Below are positions 17,091-24,489 of a stretch of 32,818 bases of DNA, piece after piece. Each line of letters begins with the position of its first letter. Within the stretch, counting starts at the first letter, position 1. Where the stretch lies: the NCBI RefSeq assembly GCF_000503055.1, contig NZ_AYVY01000003.1, positions 168,176 through 200,993 of the forward strand, given 5' to 3'. A model generated the notes under the pieces. The model was not told the DNA's origin and made no database searches. It saw only the letters and a program-made list of their open reading frames with translations. The DNA comes from Mesorhizobium sp. LSHC420B00 (GTDB lineage Bacteria > Pseudomonadota > Alphaproteobacteria > Rhizobiales > Rhizobiaceae). The position numbers and the translations under genes were made by a program.

Positions 17091-17647
17091 CCCGAGCACC
17101 TCCCTTAAACTCTGCGAGCTTGTTTAGGTTGCCCGCTTCTGGCCGGTTGCTTCCGGCCTTGCCCAATCTGTCCATACTCCGACAGAAACAATTTGCAACT
17201 CTATTGAGGCGAGCAATAGGCGGCAAGGGCAGCTACGGAATAATTTTAAGCGAATCCTCAGGATCGCCTCTGCCATGGTGCAATGCACACGTCGGCATCA
17301 CCACTGATTGACGGATATCGACTCGCTCCAGTAAGATTTATAATATTGACCAGTATCTTATCATAACATCAGTCGATATTTTGAACTTCTAAATGACGGC
17401 AAAGCTCCACAACCGGGTATAAAGAGCGATTCGCCCAAAATCAGCCCCAAAATTGGACTAAATTTTCCAAAATTGCCCATAATCTGTCGCCTTTGCGACA
17501 TAAAGGCAAAATTTTGTGCAGGACGAGTTCATTATTTAGTCAGTTCATGACGCGACTATTACAGCCGGCTGGGAAATTGTGTGTTGCGCTGCAACATTTT
17601 TTTGGTATCGTGCGCTAAACCATCCGTTCAACGTATGGAGTTTACGC
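17091..17647. promoter_or_regulatory. Divergent exoX-exoY control region
   Basis: A 557-base gap, the longest in the window. From about 17310 to 17580 it is much AT-richer than the surrounding genome. It holds a sigma70-like pair on the plus strand (TTGACG at 17308, TAAGAT at 17332, 18 bases apart), three CCAAAAT repeats at 17435-17474, a small dyad GCCTTT/AAAGGC at 17489-17507, and box E at 17584. AT-rich exo promoters in rhizobia are bound by the zinc-finger protein MucR/Ros; that it binds here is inference. Confidence 0.6.
17584..17594. promoter_or_regulatory. TTGC-N3-GCAA palindrome, box E
   Basis: TTGCGCTGCAA within the longer palindrome TGTTGCGCTGCAACA, followed by a T7 run. It lies 53 bases upstream of the exoY ATG. 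The right flank GCAACATTTTT is identical to that of box A. Confidence 0.6.
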
Positions 17648-18325
17648 ATGAGGGACGTAGCCAAGCCGGCCGACGCGGATTTTTCGCAGGCCGGCGTCGA
17701 TTTTCCGCCGCCGATCGGCGGCCTGCTCAAACGCAGCTTCGATATTGCCGGTTCGCTGATCGGCCTGGTCGCTCTCAGCCCGCTGTTCGTGATGATAGCG
17801 CTGCTTGTCAGGTTTTCCGATGGCGGGCCGATTTTCTATGGTCATAGCCGGATCGGCCGCGGAGGACGGATTTTTCCGTGCCTCAAGTTCCGCACTATGG
17901 TTCCAGACGGCGAGCGGGTGCTTGCTGCCTATCTAGCCGCGAATCCGGAGGCCAACGCCGAATGGATAGCGACCCGCAAGTTGAAGAACGACCCGCGGAT
18001 CACGCGCGTCGGAGCGGTGCTGAGGAAGCTCAGCCTCGATGAGTTGCCGCAGATCATCAACATCCTGCAGGGGGATATGAGCCTGGTTGGGCCTCGTCCC
18101 GTGGTACGCGATGAGTTGGAGATCTATGGCAATTCGGCCGTCTATTACCTGAAATCGCGCCCCGGCCTGACCGGGCTCTGGCAGGTTAGCGGACGCAACG
18201 ATGTTTCCTACGACAGCCGCGTCGCGTTCGATCGACACTATGTCGAGAACTGGTCGATGTTCGAAGACATTCGCATCATCATCAAGACCGTACCTGCGGT
18301 CTGGATGTCGCGAGGCTGCTACTGA
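17648..18325 (+). CDS. exoY: ExoY-like undecaprenyl-phosphate galactosyltransferase
   Basis: Starts each EPS repeat by transferring galactose 1-phosphate from UDP-galactose to undecaprenyl phosphate. 225 residues, against 226 for S. meliloti ExoY. It is a bacterial sugar transferase: one membrane segment near residues 34-58, then [10 protein letters not shown], the catalytic region with [24 protein letters not shown] near 123-146, and [15 protein letters not shown] chose the ATG at 17648 with GGAG 7 bases upstream; a longer frame to 17579 runs over box E and is not credible. exoF follows 161 bases later. Expression is probably controlled by the 557-base region shared with exoX. Confidence 0.95.
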   Translation: MRDVAKPADADFSQAGVDFPPPIGGLLKRSFDIAGSLIGLVALSPLFVMIALLVRFSDGGPIFYGHSRIGRGGRIFPCLKFRTMVPDGERVLAAYLAANPEANAEWIATRKLKNDPRITRVGAVLRKLSLDELPQIINILQGDMSLVGPRPVVRDELEIYGNSAVYYLKSRPGLTGLWQVSGRNDVSYDSRVAFDRHYVENWSMFEDIRIIIKTVPAVWMSRGCY

Positions 18326-18379
18326 CGGCCGCTTGCTGGCCGTGCATCGAGGAGCGACTGTCCAGAATTCGAGCCCGGA

Positions 18380-18407
18380 ACTCAGGCATCGGGACTCAGG
18401 CATCGGG
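18380..18407. repeat. 14-bp tandem duplication in the exoY-exoF gap
   Basis: ACTCAGGCATCGGG occurs twice with no bases between copies (18380-18393 and 18394-18407). It lies in the non-coding gap between exoY and exoF and looks like a recent slippage duplication, useful as a strain marker. No function is evident. Confidence 0.85.
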
Positions 18408-18486
18408 CGGGGCAAACCAGATCGGAAACGCTCAGTTGAAAGCAGATATAATCGATATCTTTTGCACCGGCATTCTCTCCAGACGC

Positions 18487-19728
18487 ATGCGGCGAGTACG
18501 ACTTTTGACGACTTGCCTCACGCTGGCGACCGGCCTGTCGCTGGCCCTGCCGCAGTTTGCCTTCGCCGATGACTATCGGCTTGGAGCACAAGACAAGCTA
18601 ACCATCCGCGTAGCGGAATGGCAGACCGTCGAAGGCACGTTCCGTGACTGGTCGGCCATCAATGGAGAATACACGGTCGGGCCGGCAGGAACCTTGTCGG
18701 TGCCGTTCGTCGGCGAGATGCCCGCATCCGGCAAGACGACCTCGGAGATCGCGGCATCGCTCGGCGAGGCGCTACAGCGTAAGCTCGCCCTGGCTGACAA
18801 GCCCGAGGCTTCCGTCGAAATGGCGCAGTACCGGCCGTTCTATATTTCTGGCGAGGTGCAATCGCCCGGACAGTATCCTTGCGTGCCTGGGCTGACGGTG
18901 CTGAAAGCGATGAGCATTGCCGGCGGAACCCGGCGGAACTCGGAGAGCGGGCAGCGCTACGACCGCGACCTGATCAATGCCAAGGGCAATTTCGACGTAC
19001 TTCAAGACCAACAGGTCAGGCTGATCGTCAAGCGCGCCCGCATCGAAGCGGAACTGGCGAACAAACCGTCATTCGAAGTGCCGAAAGAAGTGGCCGACGA
19101 TCCGAAGCTGCCCAGCATCGTTGCCGATGAGACGGCGATCCTGGCGGCCGACCAGAAGAAACTCAACCTACGCTTGCAGGCGCTCGACGACTTGAAGGCG
19201 CTGCTGCAGAGCGAGATCGATTCGCTGCAGAAAAAGATCGTCAACCAGCAGAAGCAGGTCGATCTGGCGAAGGAGCAGCTCAACGGTATCGGCTCGCTGG
19301 CGCAAAAAGGCCTGGTCGTCAACACCCGGGTTTTGAATTCCCAGCAAACCATCGCCGACCTCGAAGGCCAGATACTGGATTACGAAACGGCGATTCTCAC
19401 GGCCAAGCAGTCGATCAGCAAGGCCACTCAGGACGCTATCGATCTGGAGAACACCCAGAACTCCACCCTCGCGACCGACCGGCAACAGACGGAAGCCGAC
19501 CTCAACGAAGCGACGCTGAAGCTGAATATGGAAAAAGGCTTGATGACCGAAGCCCTGTCGGGCAACCCCATGCCGCAATTCTATGGCAACAACGAACCAG
19601 CCGCCATGTCGTTTTCCCTGGTGCGGGTGGTCGACGGCAAGACCAGCGAAATCACCGCCGACGAAGACACGCCGGTGCTGCCCGGGGACGTGATCAAGGT
19701 CAAACCGGCGCCCCTGGCCATCCAGTAG
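18487..19728 (+). CDS. exoF: ExoF-like EPS export outer-membrane/periplasmic protein
   Basis: Wza-type polysaccharide export protein working with ExoP and ExoQ; in S. meliloti exoF mutants make no succinoglycan. From the ATG at 18487 it has 413 residues with a signal peptide (MRRVRLLTTCLTLATGLSLA, cleavage near AFA-DD), an export domain starting DDYRLGAQDKLTIRV, an SLBB-like GEVQSPGQYPCVPGLTVLKA segment, and a long coiled coil at about 190-345. A TTG at 18436 is in frame with GGAAA upstream and would give 430 residues, close to the 421 of S. meliloti ExoF; the choice is open. I prefer the ATG because it puts the signal peptide at the N-terminus. A terminator follows. Confidence 0.92.
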   Translation: MRRVRLLTTCLTLATGLSLALPQFAFADDYRLGAQDKLTIRVAEWQTVEGTFRDWSAINGEYTVGPAGTLSVPFVGEMPASGKTTSEIAASLGEALQRKLALADKPEASVEMAQYRPFYISGEVQSPGQYPCVPGLTVLKAMSIAGGTRRNSESGQRYDRDLINAKGNFDVLQDQQVRLIVKRARIEAELANKPSFEVPKEVADDPKLPSIVADETAILAADQKKLNLRLQALDDLKALLQSEIDSLQKKIVNQQKQVDLAKEQLNGIGSLAQKGLVVNTRVLNSQQTIADLEGQILDYETAILTAKQSISKATQDAIDLENTQNSTLATDRQQTEADLNEATLKLNMEKGLMTEALSGNPMPQFYGNNEPAAMSFSLVRVVDGKTSEITADEDTPVLPGDVIKVKPAPLAIQ

Positions 19729-19756
19729 CTTCTTTCCACCGGAGCGAAGCACCCAC

Positions 19757-19784
19757 CTCGCAGGCGGCGGCCTGCGGGGTTTTG
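19757..19784 (+). terminator. Rho-independent terminator after exoF
   Basis: CGCAGGC (19759-19765), a 4-base loop, then GCCTGCG (19770-19776), a perfect 7-bp GC-rich stem followed by GGGTTTT. It lies 30 bases after the exoF stop, in the convergent exoF-exoQ gap. There is no T run on the other strand, so it should act mainly on exoF transcripts. Confidence 0.7.
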
Positions 19785-19852
19785 GGCTTCGTATTTTATG
19801 GATCAGAAAACAAGGCGGCCTTTGGGCGACGAACAGCCCGGATCGGCCCGCT

Positions 19853-21124
19853 CTAGCCTCGCACGGCGTCCGGTTCCTCGAGATGGTTCGCGGCGCTCCA
19901 CCGGGAACGGGCGACGGACGGCACCTTCACCAGCTTGAAGTAGCTGTAATACAGCAGGAACGATCCCATGATGTAGGGATTGAGGGTCTCGACCTCGACG
20001 AAGGAGCGGATGAACAAAAGCACCATGACGCCTGCGAGAATCACAGACTCGGCTTGCCATGTCCTGAATATCAGCGCCGAGACGTGCCCCCAGAGCGTGC
20101 GCAGGATGATCAGCGACAGCAGTGTCGCTCCGACGAAGCCGAGTTCCACCAAGGTCTCGATGTAGGTGTTGTGGAAGTGGAAGCCGCTTCGGGCGGCGAT
20201 GTAGAATTCATTCCACAGCCGCTCGGCCTCGGAGAAGCCCTGCACCCAATACGCCGCGTAGCCGACGCCGAGGATGGGCGATTGCTGCGCGGCATTCCAG
20301 CCCTGCTGCCAGAGGTAGGTTCGTCCGGTGAGCGTCGAATCCTTGCCGAAGAGGCCAAGGACAAAGTCCATTAGCCCGAGATTCAGCGCAATCACGGTGC
20401 AGGCGACCAGCCCGCCTGCACCGATCACGAAAATCACCCGGCGATGGCGGAGCGAAAGCAGCTTGCCCATGGAAAGCAGCGCGACCAGGGCGAGAACCGC
20501 CGGGGTCGATGCCATCGAAGTGGCCGAATGCGACACGACCAGCAGATAGCCCGACAGAAGGACGATCGGAACAATCAACAAAAAACCTATGCGGCCGCGC
20601 CTGAGAAAGGCCAGGTAGACAACGCAGAAATAGATGCCAAGCGATGCGACAAAGCCGATCTGGTTCTTGGAGCTGAAAGCGCCGACGAAATTGTATGTCC
20701 CGTCGAGAACGTCGTAGGAATAACTCGCGACCTTGAGCGAGTAGAGCAGGACGACGAAAATCCCTATCAGGGCGCCTATGGTCAAGGTCCGGACGCTGAC
20801 GGTGCGAGCGGCAATGTAGGCGCAGGCGATATGGGAACAATATTGCACGGCCGTCCTTGCCGTCGTGCCGGGAGCTGCCGACCAGAATACCGAGAAGCAG
20901 ACATAGGCTGCAAACGCCAGCGGAAGCCAGGCGCTGGAAGCGTGCCTTAATATTTTCCGGTAGTCGACCAGGATGAGCGGCAGCCAGACCGCATAATAGG
21001 CCAGGATCATGGCCTGGCCGAAAATGGTCGAGTAGGAGAACGCCCAGATCGAGAGGGCAACGGCAAAGCTGCCATAGACCGTGTTCTTGTCCGGATCGAT
21101 CAACAGAGATTTTGGAATCTTCAT
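19853..21124 (-). CDS. exoQ: ExoQ-like EPS polymerase (Wzy/O-antigen ligase family)
   Basis: Multi-pass inner-membrane protein needed to join EPS repeats into long chains in the periplasm. 423 residues against about 433 for S. meliloti ExoQ, with roughly 10-12 hydrophobic segments. A large periplasmic loop near residues 255-330 carries LTGRTYLWQQGWNAAQQSPILGVGY and FHFHNTYIETLVELG, typical of the Wzy_C/O-antigen ligase superfamily, with RT-LW and the conserved H-N. The ATG at 21124 has only weak ribosome-site similarity (AAGGGCGGAAAA, distant). It is on the opposite strand to exoF and converges on it, unlike S. meliloti where exoF and exoQ are co-oriented. Confidence 0.93.
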   Translation of the reverse strand: MKIPKSLLIDPDKNTVYGSFAVALSIWAFSYSTIFGQAMILAYYAVWLPLILVDYRKILRHASSAWLPLAFAAYVCFSVFWSAAPGTTARTAVQYCSHIACAYIAARTVSVRTLTIGALIGIFVVLLYSLKVASYSYDVLDGTYNFVGAFSSKNQIGFVASLGIYFCVVYLAFLRRGRIGFLLIVPIVLLSGYLLVVSHSATSMASTPAVLALVALLSMGKLLSLRHRRVIFVIGAGGLVACTVIALNLGLMDFVLGLFGKDSTLTGRTYLWQQGWNAAQQSPILGVGYAAYWVQGFSEAERLWNEFYIAARSGFHFHNTYIETLVELGFVGATLLSLIILRTLWGHVSALIFRTWQAESVILAGVMVLLFIRSFVEVETLNPYIMGSFLLYYSYFKLVKVPSVARSRWSAANHLEEPDAVRG

Positions 21125-21454
21125 CTCGGTATCGGTTTTCCGCCCTTGCAGCTCAATGCCGATTTCATGGGCCGCTCATGAGTCGATTCATTGGATCGAT
21201 GGGAGCCTCGCCTGCAGGCGCTCGCATTGTGCAGTGCAATATAGCGCATCCGGCGCCGCATGTCACCTGGATGACAAACTGGGCGAAGTCGTTCCTGCAG
21301 TTCTCCCATGCCGGACGAGACGATTTGGCCAGGAGGCAGTGCCGTTCAATTGCCTGGTGCTGGCCCATCACGAAGCTGTTCGGAGGCTGCAAGTCCGCGC
21401 TTGAACTTGTCCGCCGTTGACTTCACATTCGCCGCCGATTGGGAGGAAGACCAC
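21125..21454. promoter_or_regulatory. Divergent exoQ-SDR gap
   Basis: A 330-base gap between exoQ (minus) and the SDR gene (plus). It contains box F at 21230. The SDR frame is open through the last 147 bases but has no ribosome site until 21441, so this part is treated as leader. No terminator or clear hexamers were recognised. Confidence 0.45.
21230..21239. promoter_or_regulatory. Partial TTGC/GCAA palindrome, box F
   Basis: On the minus strand this reads TTGCACTGCA followed by CAA. It matches box C (TTGCACTGCAA) for 10 bases and then has one extra C. It lies about 106 bases upstream of the exoQ ATG. It is the weakest of the six boxes. Confidence 0.35.
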
Positions 21455-22207
21455 ATGCCGATGAGTTTCGCGGGACGATTTGCCGGACGATCTGCTGTTA
21501 TCACCGGCGGCGCCTCAGGCATCGGCCTTGCCGTCGCGCAAAGGATCACTAAGGAAGGCGGGCGTGTTTCGGTCTGGGATCGCGATGCCGCCCAGATCGA
21601 GCAGGCCAAGGCCATTGTTCCAGGCCTGCACAGCGTCACCTTAGACGTCGCCGACCCCATAGCGGTCGAAGCCGCCGCCCGAGAGACGATCCAAGCGCTT
21701 GGCGCAGTCGATGTCCTTGTCACCAGCGCTGCCATCACCGGACCGAACATGACGACCTGGGAGTATTCCGTAGAGGATTGGCGCCGGGTCATCGACATCA
21801 ACATCAACGGCGTCTTCTTCTGCAACAAAGCGCTGGTCCCGCATATGCTCGAACGCAATTACGGCAGGATCATCAACATCGCCTCGATTGCCGGCAAGGA
21901 AGGTAACCCGAACGCCTCGGCCTACAGCACCTCCAAGGCCGCGGTGATCGGCATGACCAAATCGCTTGGCAAGGAACTGGCCAAGACCAGGGTAACGGTG
22001 AACTGCGTCACGCCGGCGGCCGTGCGCACCGCGATCTTCCAGCAGATGAGCCAGCAGCACATCGACTTCATGCTGTCCAAAATACCAATGGCGCGGTTCG
22101 GCGAGGTCGAGGAGGTGGCGGCGCTGATTTGCTGGATCGCGTCCGAGGAATGCTCGTTCACGACGGCGGCCGTCTTCGACGTCTCCGGCGGCCGGGCGAC
22201 CTACTGA
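21455..22207 (+). CDS. Short-chain dehydrogenase/reductase
   Basis: NAD(P)-dependent oxidoreductase of the classical SDR family, 250 residues. The cofactor motif TGGASGIG is at residues 17-24, a DVADP acidic segment near 66, and the catalytic set S144, Y157, K161 (YSTSK) is complete. The ATG at 21455 follows GGAGGAAG with good spacing; the frame open to 21308 upstream is rejected. It resembles sugar or hydroxy-acid dehydrogenases, but the substrate cannot be read from sequence. It converges on the DUF1349/aldehyde dehydrogenase pair, with only 40 bases between stops, and probably belongs to the same catabolic block rather than to the EPS locus. Confidence 0.93.
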   Translation: MPMSFAGRFAGRSAVITGGASGIGLAVAQRITKEGGRVSVWDRDAAQIEQAKAIVPGLHSVTLDVADPIAVEAAARETIQALGAVDVLVTSAAITGPNMTTWEYSVEDWRRVIDININGVFFCNKALVPHMLERNYGRIINIASIAGKEGNPNASAYSTSKAAVIGMTKSLGKELAKTRVTVNCVTPAAVRTAIFQQMSQQHIDFMLSKIPMARFGEVEEVAALICWIASEECSFTTAAVFDVSGGRATY

Positions 22208-22247
22208 GGCCGGCCGGACGCAAACCGCCCGACCGGATCGCGGCGCC

Positions 22248-22829
22248 TCAGTCGTGGAGCTGCCGCGAGATCGGCGGGCCGATCGAAAAGTCGCTGAATG
22301 TGACCTCGAAGCCCTCGCGCTGCGGCGAACAGCACATCATGCCGACATCGACCGTTTTCGAGGGTGGGAAATAGGCAAGCCGCACCGGCTTCCAATGCTT
22401 GTCGGACGCGTCCAGATACTGGACACGGATCGTCTCGGCATGACGCGTCAAGCGGATCCTGACGCCGTCCGGGTCGGCCGGAATATTGGCCAGCGACCAG
22501 TCGGAGGCATCGTTGGTGACGACGACGGAAAAATACATCAGCCCGTCGGTGTATTCGATGCCGGCCTTGATCCAATGGGTCTCGCTCAGGCGGACCATAA
22601 GCCCGGCTTGGTCGTAAAGCACCTCATAGTGCCCCTTGACGGTGACTTCGGCGCTGAAATCGCCCTCGACCTCACGATAGAGGAAATGGCCATTGTCGCG
22701 CCAGAAGCCGTAGAACGTCTCGCGCCAGAAGTCTGTCTCCTTGCCGGTCCGCACATGCACCGTATTGTCGCCGAACTCGTAGTGCGGCGGCGGATTGAGC
22801 CAGGTCAGGTCCGTATTTTCAGATGCCAT
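22248..22829 (-). CDS. DUF1349 domain protein
   Basis: 193-residue soluble protein matching the DUF1349 family, a concanavalin-like beta-sandwich fold. Recognisable segments are FWRETFYGFWRDNGHFLY near residues 34-51, YDQAGLMVRLSETHWIKAGIEY near 72-93, and a C-terminal VGMMCCSPQREGFEVTFSDF. It has no signal peptide, so it is probably cytoplasmic. It starts 46 bases after the aldehyde dehydrogenase stop on the same strand, suggesting one operon. Family members are often near sugar-catabolism genes; molecular function is unknown. Confidence 0.9.
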   Translation of the reverse strand: MASENTDLTWLNPPPHYEFGDNTVHVRTGKETDFWRETFYGFWRDNGHFLYREVEGDFSAEVTVKGHYEVLYDQAGLMVRLSETHWIKAGIEYTDGLMYFSVVVTNDASDWSLANIPADPDGVRIRLTRHAETIRVQYLDASDKHWKPVRLAYFPPSKTVDVGMMCCSPQREGFEVTFSDFSIGPPISRQLHD

Positions 22830-22875
22830 CGATTTGCTCGCCTGCCTGGCTGGTCCCGGATGAGTGCCGCCGTGA

Positions 22876-24315
22876 TCAGCCAGCGAAGGTATAGGCGGTC
22901 TTCACGGTGGTGTAGAACTCCGCGGCGTAACGGCCCTGCTCGCGCGGGCCATAGCTCGATCCCTTGCGCCCGCCGAAAGGCACGTGGAAGTCGACGCCCG
23001 CCGTCGGCAGGTTGACCATGACCATGCCGGCTTCCGAATTGCGCTTGAAATGCGTGGCATGCTTGAGGCTCGAGGTGCAGATGCCGGACGTCAGCCCGAA
23101 CGGTGTGTCGTTGGCCACCGCCAGCGCCTCATCATAATTCTTGACGCGGATGACGTTGGCGACCGGTCCGAAAATCTCCTCACGGGAAATGCGCATGGCG
23201 TTGGTGGTTTCGGTGAACAGCGCCGGTTGCAAATAGAAGCCGCGGGTTTCGCGATCGAGCCGCTCACCGCCGAAAGCGAGATCGGCACCTTCCTGACGTC
23301 CGATGGCGATATAGTCCTCGTCCTGTTTGAGCTGGCTCTGGTCGACCACCGGCCCGATCTGGGTCTTGGCATCGAGAGCGTCGCCGATGACCAGCTTGCC
23401 CAGGCGATCTTTCATCGCCTCGACGAAGCGGTCATGGATGCCGTCCGTCACCACCAGGCGGGACGACGCCGTGCAGCGCTGGCCGGTCGAGAAGTAGGCG
23501 CCGTTGACCGCGCAGTCGACGGCGACGGCAAGGTCGGCATCATCGAGCACGACAAGCGGGTTCTTGCCGCCCATTTCGAGCTGGAACTTGCGCATGTGCT
23601 CGACGCTGGCGGCGGCCACGCGCTTGCCGGTGCCGACCGAGCCGGTGAAGGTGATGGCGTTGAGATCAGGGCTGTCGAGCATGGCCTGGCCGACCACCGA
23701 ACCTTTGCCCATCACCAGGTTGAGCACGCCGTTGGGCAGTCCGGCGCGGTGCAGGATGTCGACAATTGTCCAGGCGCTCTCCGGAACGAGTTCCGCCGGC
23801 TTGAAGACGATAGTGTTGCCGTAGGCCAGCGCCGGAGCGATTTTCCAGGCCGGAATGGCGATCGGGAAATTCCACGGCGTGATGATGCCGACGACGCCGA
23901 CCGCTTCGCGGGTGATCTCGACGCCGACGCCGGGCCGCACGCTTGGCACCAGCTCGCCCGACAGGCGTAGCGTCTCGCCGGCGAAGAAGTCGAATATCTG
24001 GGCAGCCCGCACAGTCTCGCCAATGCCCTCGACCAGCGTCTTGCCTTCCTCGCGCGCCAAGGCCCGGCCGATTTCATCTTTCCGCGCGGCGATCTCGTCC
24101 GACGCCTTCCTCAGCACCGCGTGGCGTGCCAGCAGGCCCGATCGGGACCATGCCGGAAATGCCGCCTTCGCCGCCGCGATGGCCTGCCGGGCGTGCTCGG
24201 CGCCTCCCGATGCATATTCGCCGACCACGTCGTCGAGATTGGACGGGTTGATATTGCGGCAGCCGGCATCGCCCACCCACTCGCCATCGATGAGGTTCTT
24301 TCGAAACGGGATCAT
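22876..24315 (-). CDS. Aldehyde dehydrogenase, NAD(P)-dependent
   Basis: Oxidises an aldehyde to the acid; 479 residues, the standard family length. Visible motifs are GIITPWNFPIAIPAWKIAPA near residues 147-166, FTGSVGTGK near 225-233, the general-base glutamate in FQLEMGGKNP near 246, the catalytic cysteine in GQRCTASS near 281, and EEIFGPVANVI. The overall sequence suggests the alpha-ketoglutaric semialdehyde / succinic semialdehyde dehydrogenase group used at the end of pentose and sugar-acid pathways; that is inference. The ATG at 24315 has AAGGAAGA 7 bases upstream; the longer open frame to 24897 is antisense to the next gene and is rejected. Confidence 0.93.
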   Translation of the reverse strand: MIPFRKNLIDGEWVGDAGCRNINPSNLDDVVGEYASGGAEHARQAIAAAKAAFPAWSRSGLLARHAVLRKASDEIAARKDEIGRALAREEGKTLVEGIGETVRAAQIFDFFAGETLRLSGELVPSVRPGVGVEITREAVGVVGIITPWNFPIAIPAWKIAPALAYGNTIVFKPAELVPESAWTIVDILHRAGLPNGVLNLVMGKGSVVGQAMLDSPDLNAITFTGSVGTGKRVAAASVEHMRKFQLEMGGKNPLVVLDDADLAVAVDCAVNGAYFSTGQRCTASSRLVVTDGIHDRFVEAMKDRLGKLVIGDALDAKTQIGPVVDQSQLKQDEDYIAIGRQEGADLAFGGERLDRETRGFYLQPALFTETTNAMRISREEIFGPVANVIRVKNYDEALAVANDTPFGLTSGICTSSLKHATHFKRNSEAGMVMVNLPTAGVDFHVPFGGRKGSSYGPREQGRYAAEFYTTVKTAYTFAG

Positions 24316-24434
24316 GTCGCTGTCTTCCTTGTCGTCCTTCGATCGCCGTCTATCTGGACCACCGACCGCCACACCGCAAGGCCGAAAGGCGGGCAAACTT
24401 CTCCTCCTCGACAGGCATGTGATAGGGGTCGGGC

Positions 24435-24451
24435 TGGAAAAGATGATTCCA
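24435..24451. promoter_or_regulatory. Candidate operator in divergent gap
   Basis: TGGAA (24435-24439) and TTCCA (24447-24451) form an inverted repeat with 7 bases between, in the 174-base gap between the divergent aldehyde and hydroxyacid dehydrogenase genes. Sites of this shape (TGGAA-N-TTCCA) are bound by IclR-type regulators of catabolic genes. A second short repeat, GTGCG/CGCAC, lies at 24457-24474. No regulator gene is in view. Confidence 0.35.
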
Positions 24452-24489
24452 GTATGGTGCGTCGTGGATCGCACGGGAGGAAAAGTATC

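Noticed and set aside
21308..21454. N-terminal extension of the SDR protein
   Set aside because: The strong GGAGGAAG site at 21443 fits the ATG at 21455, and the extension has no SDR similarity.
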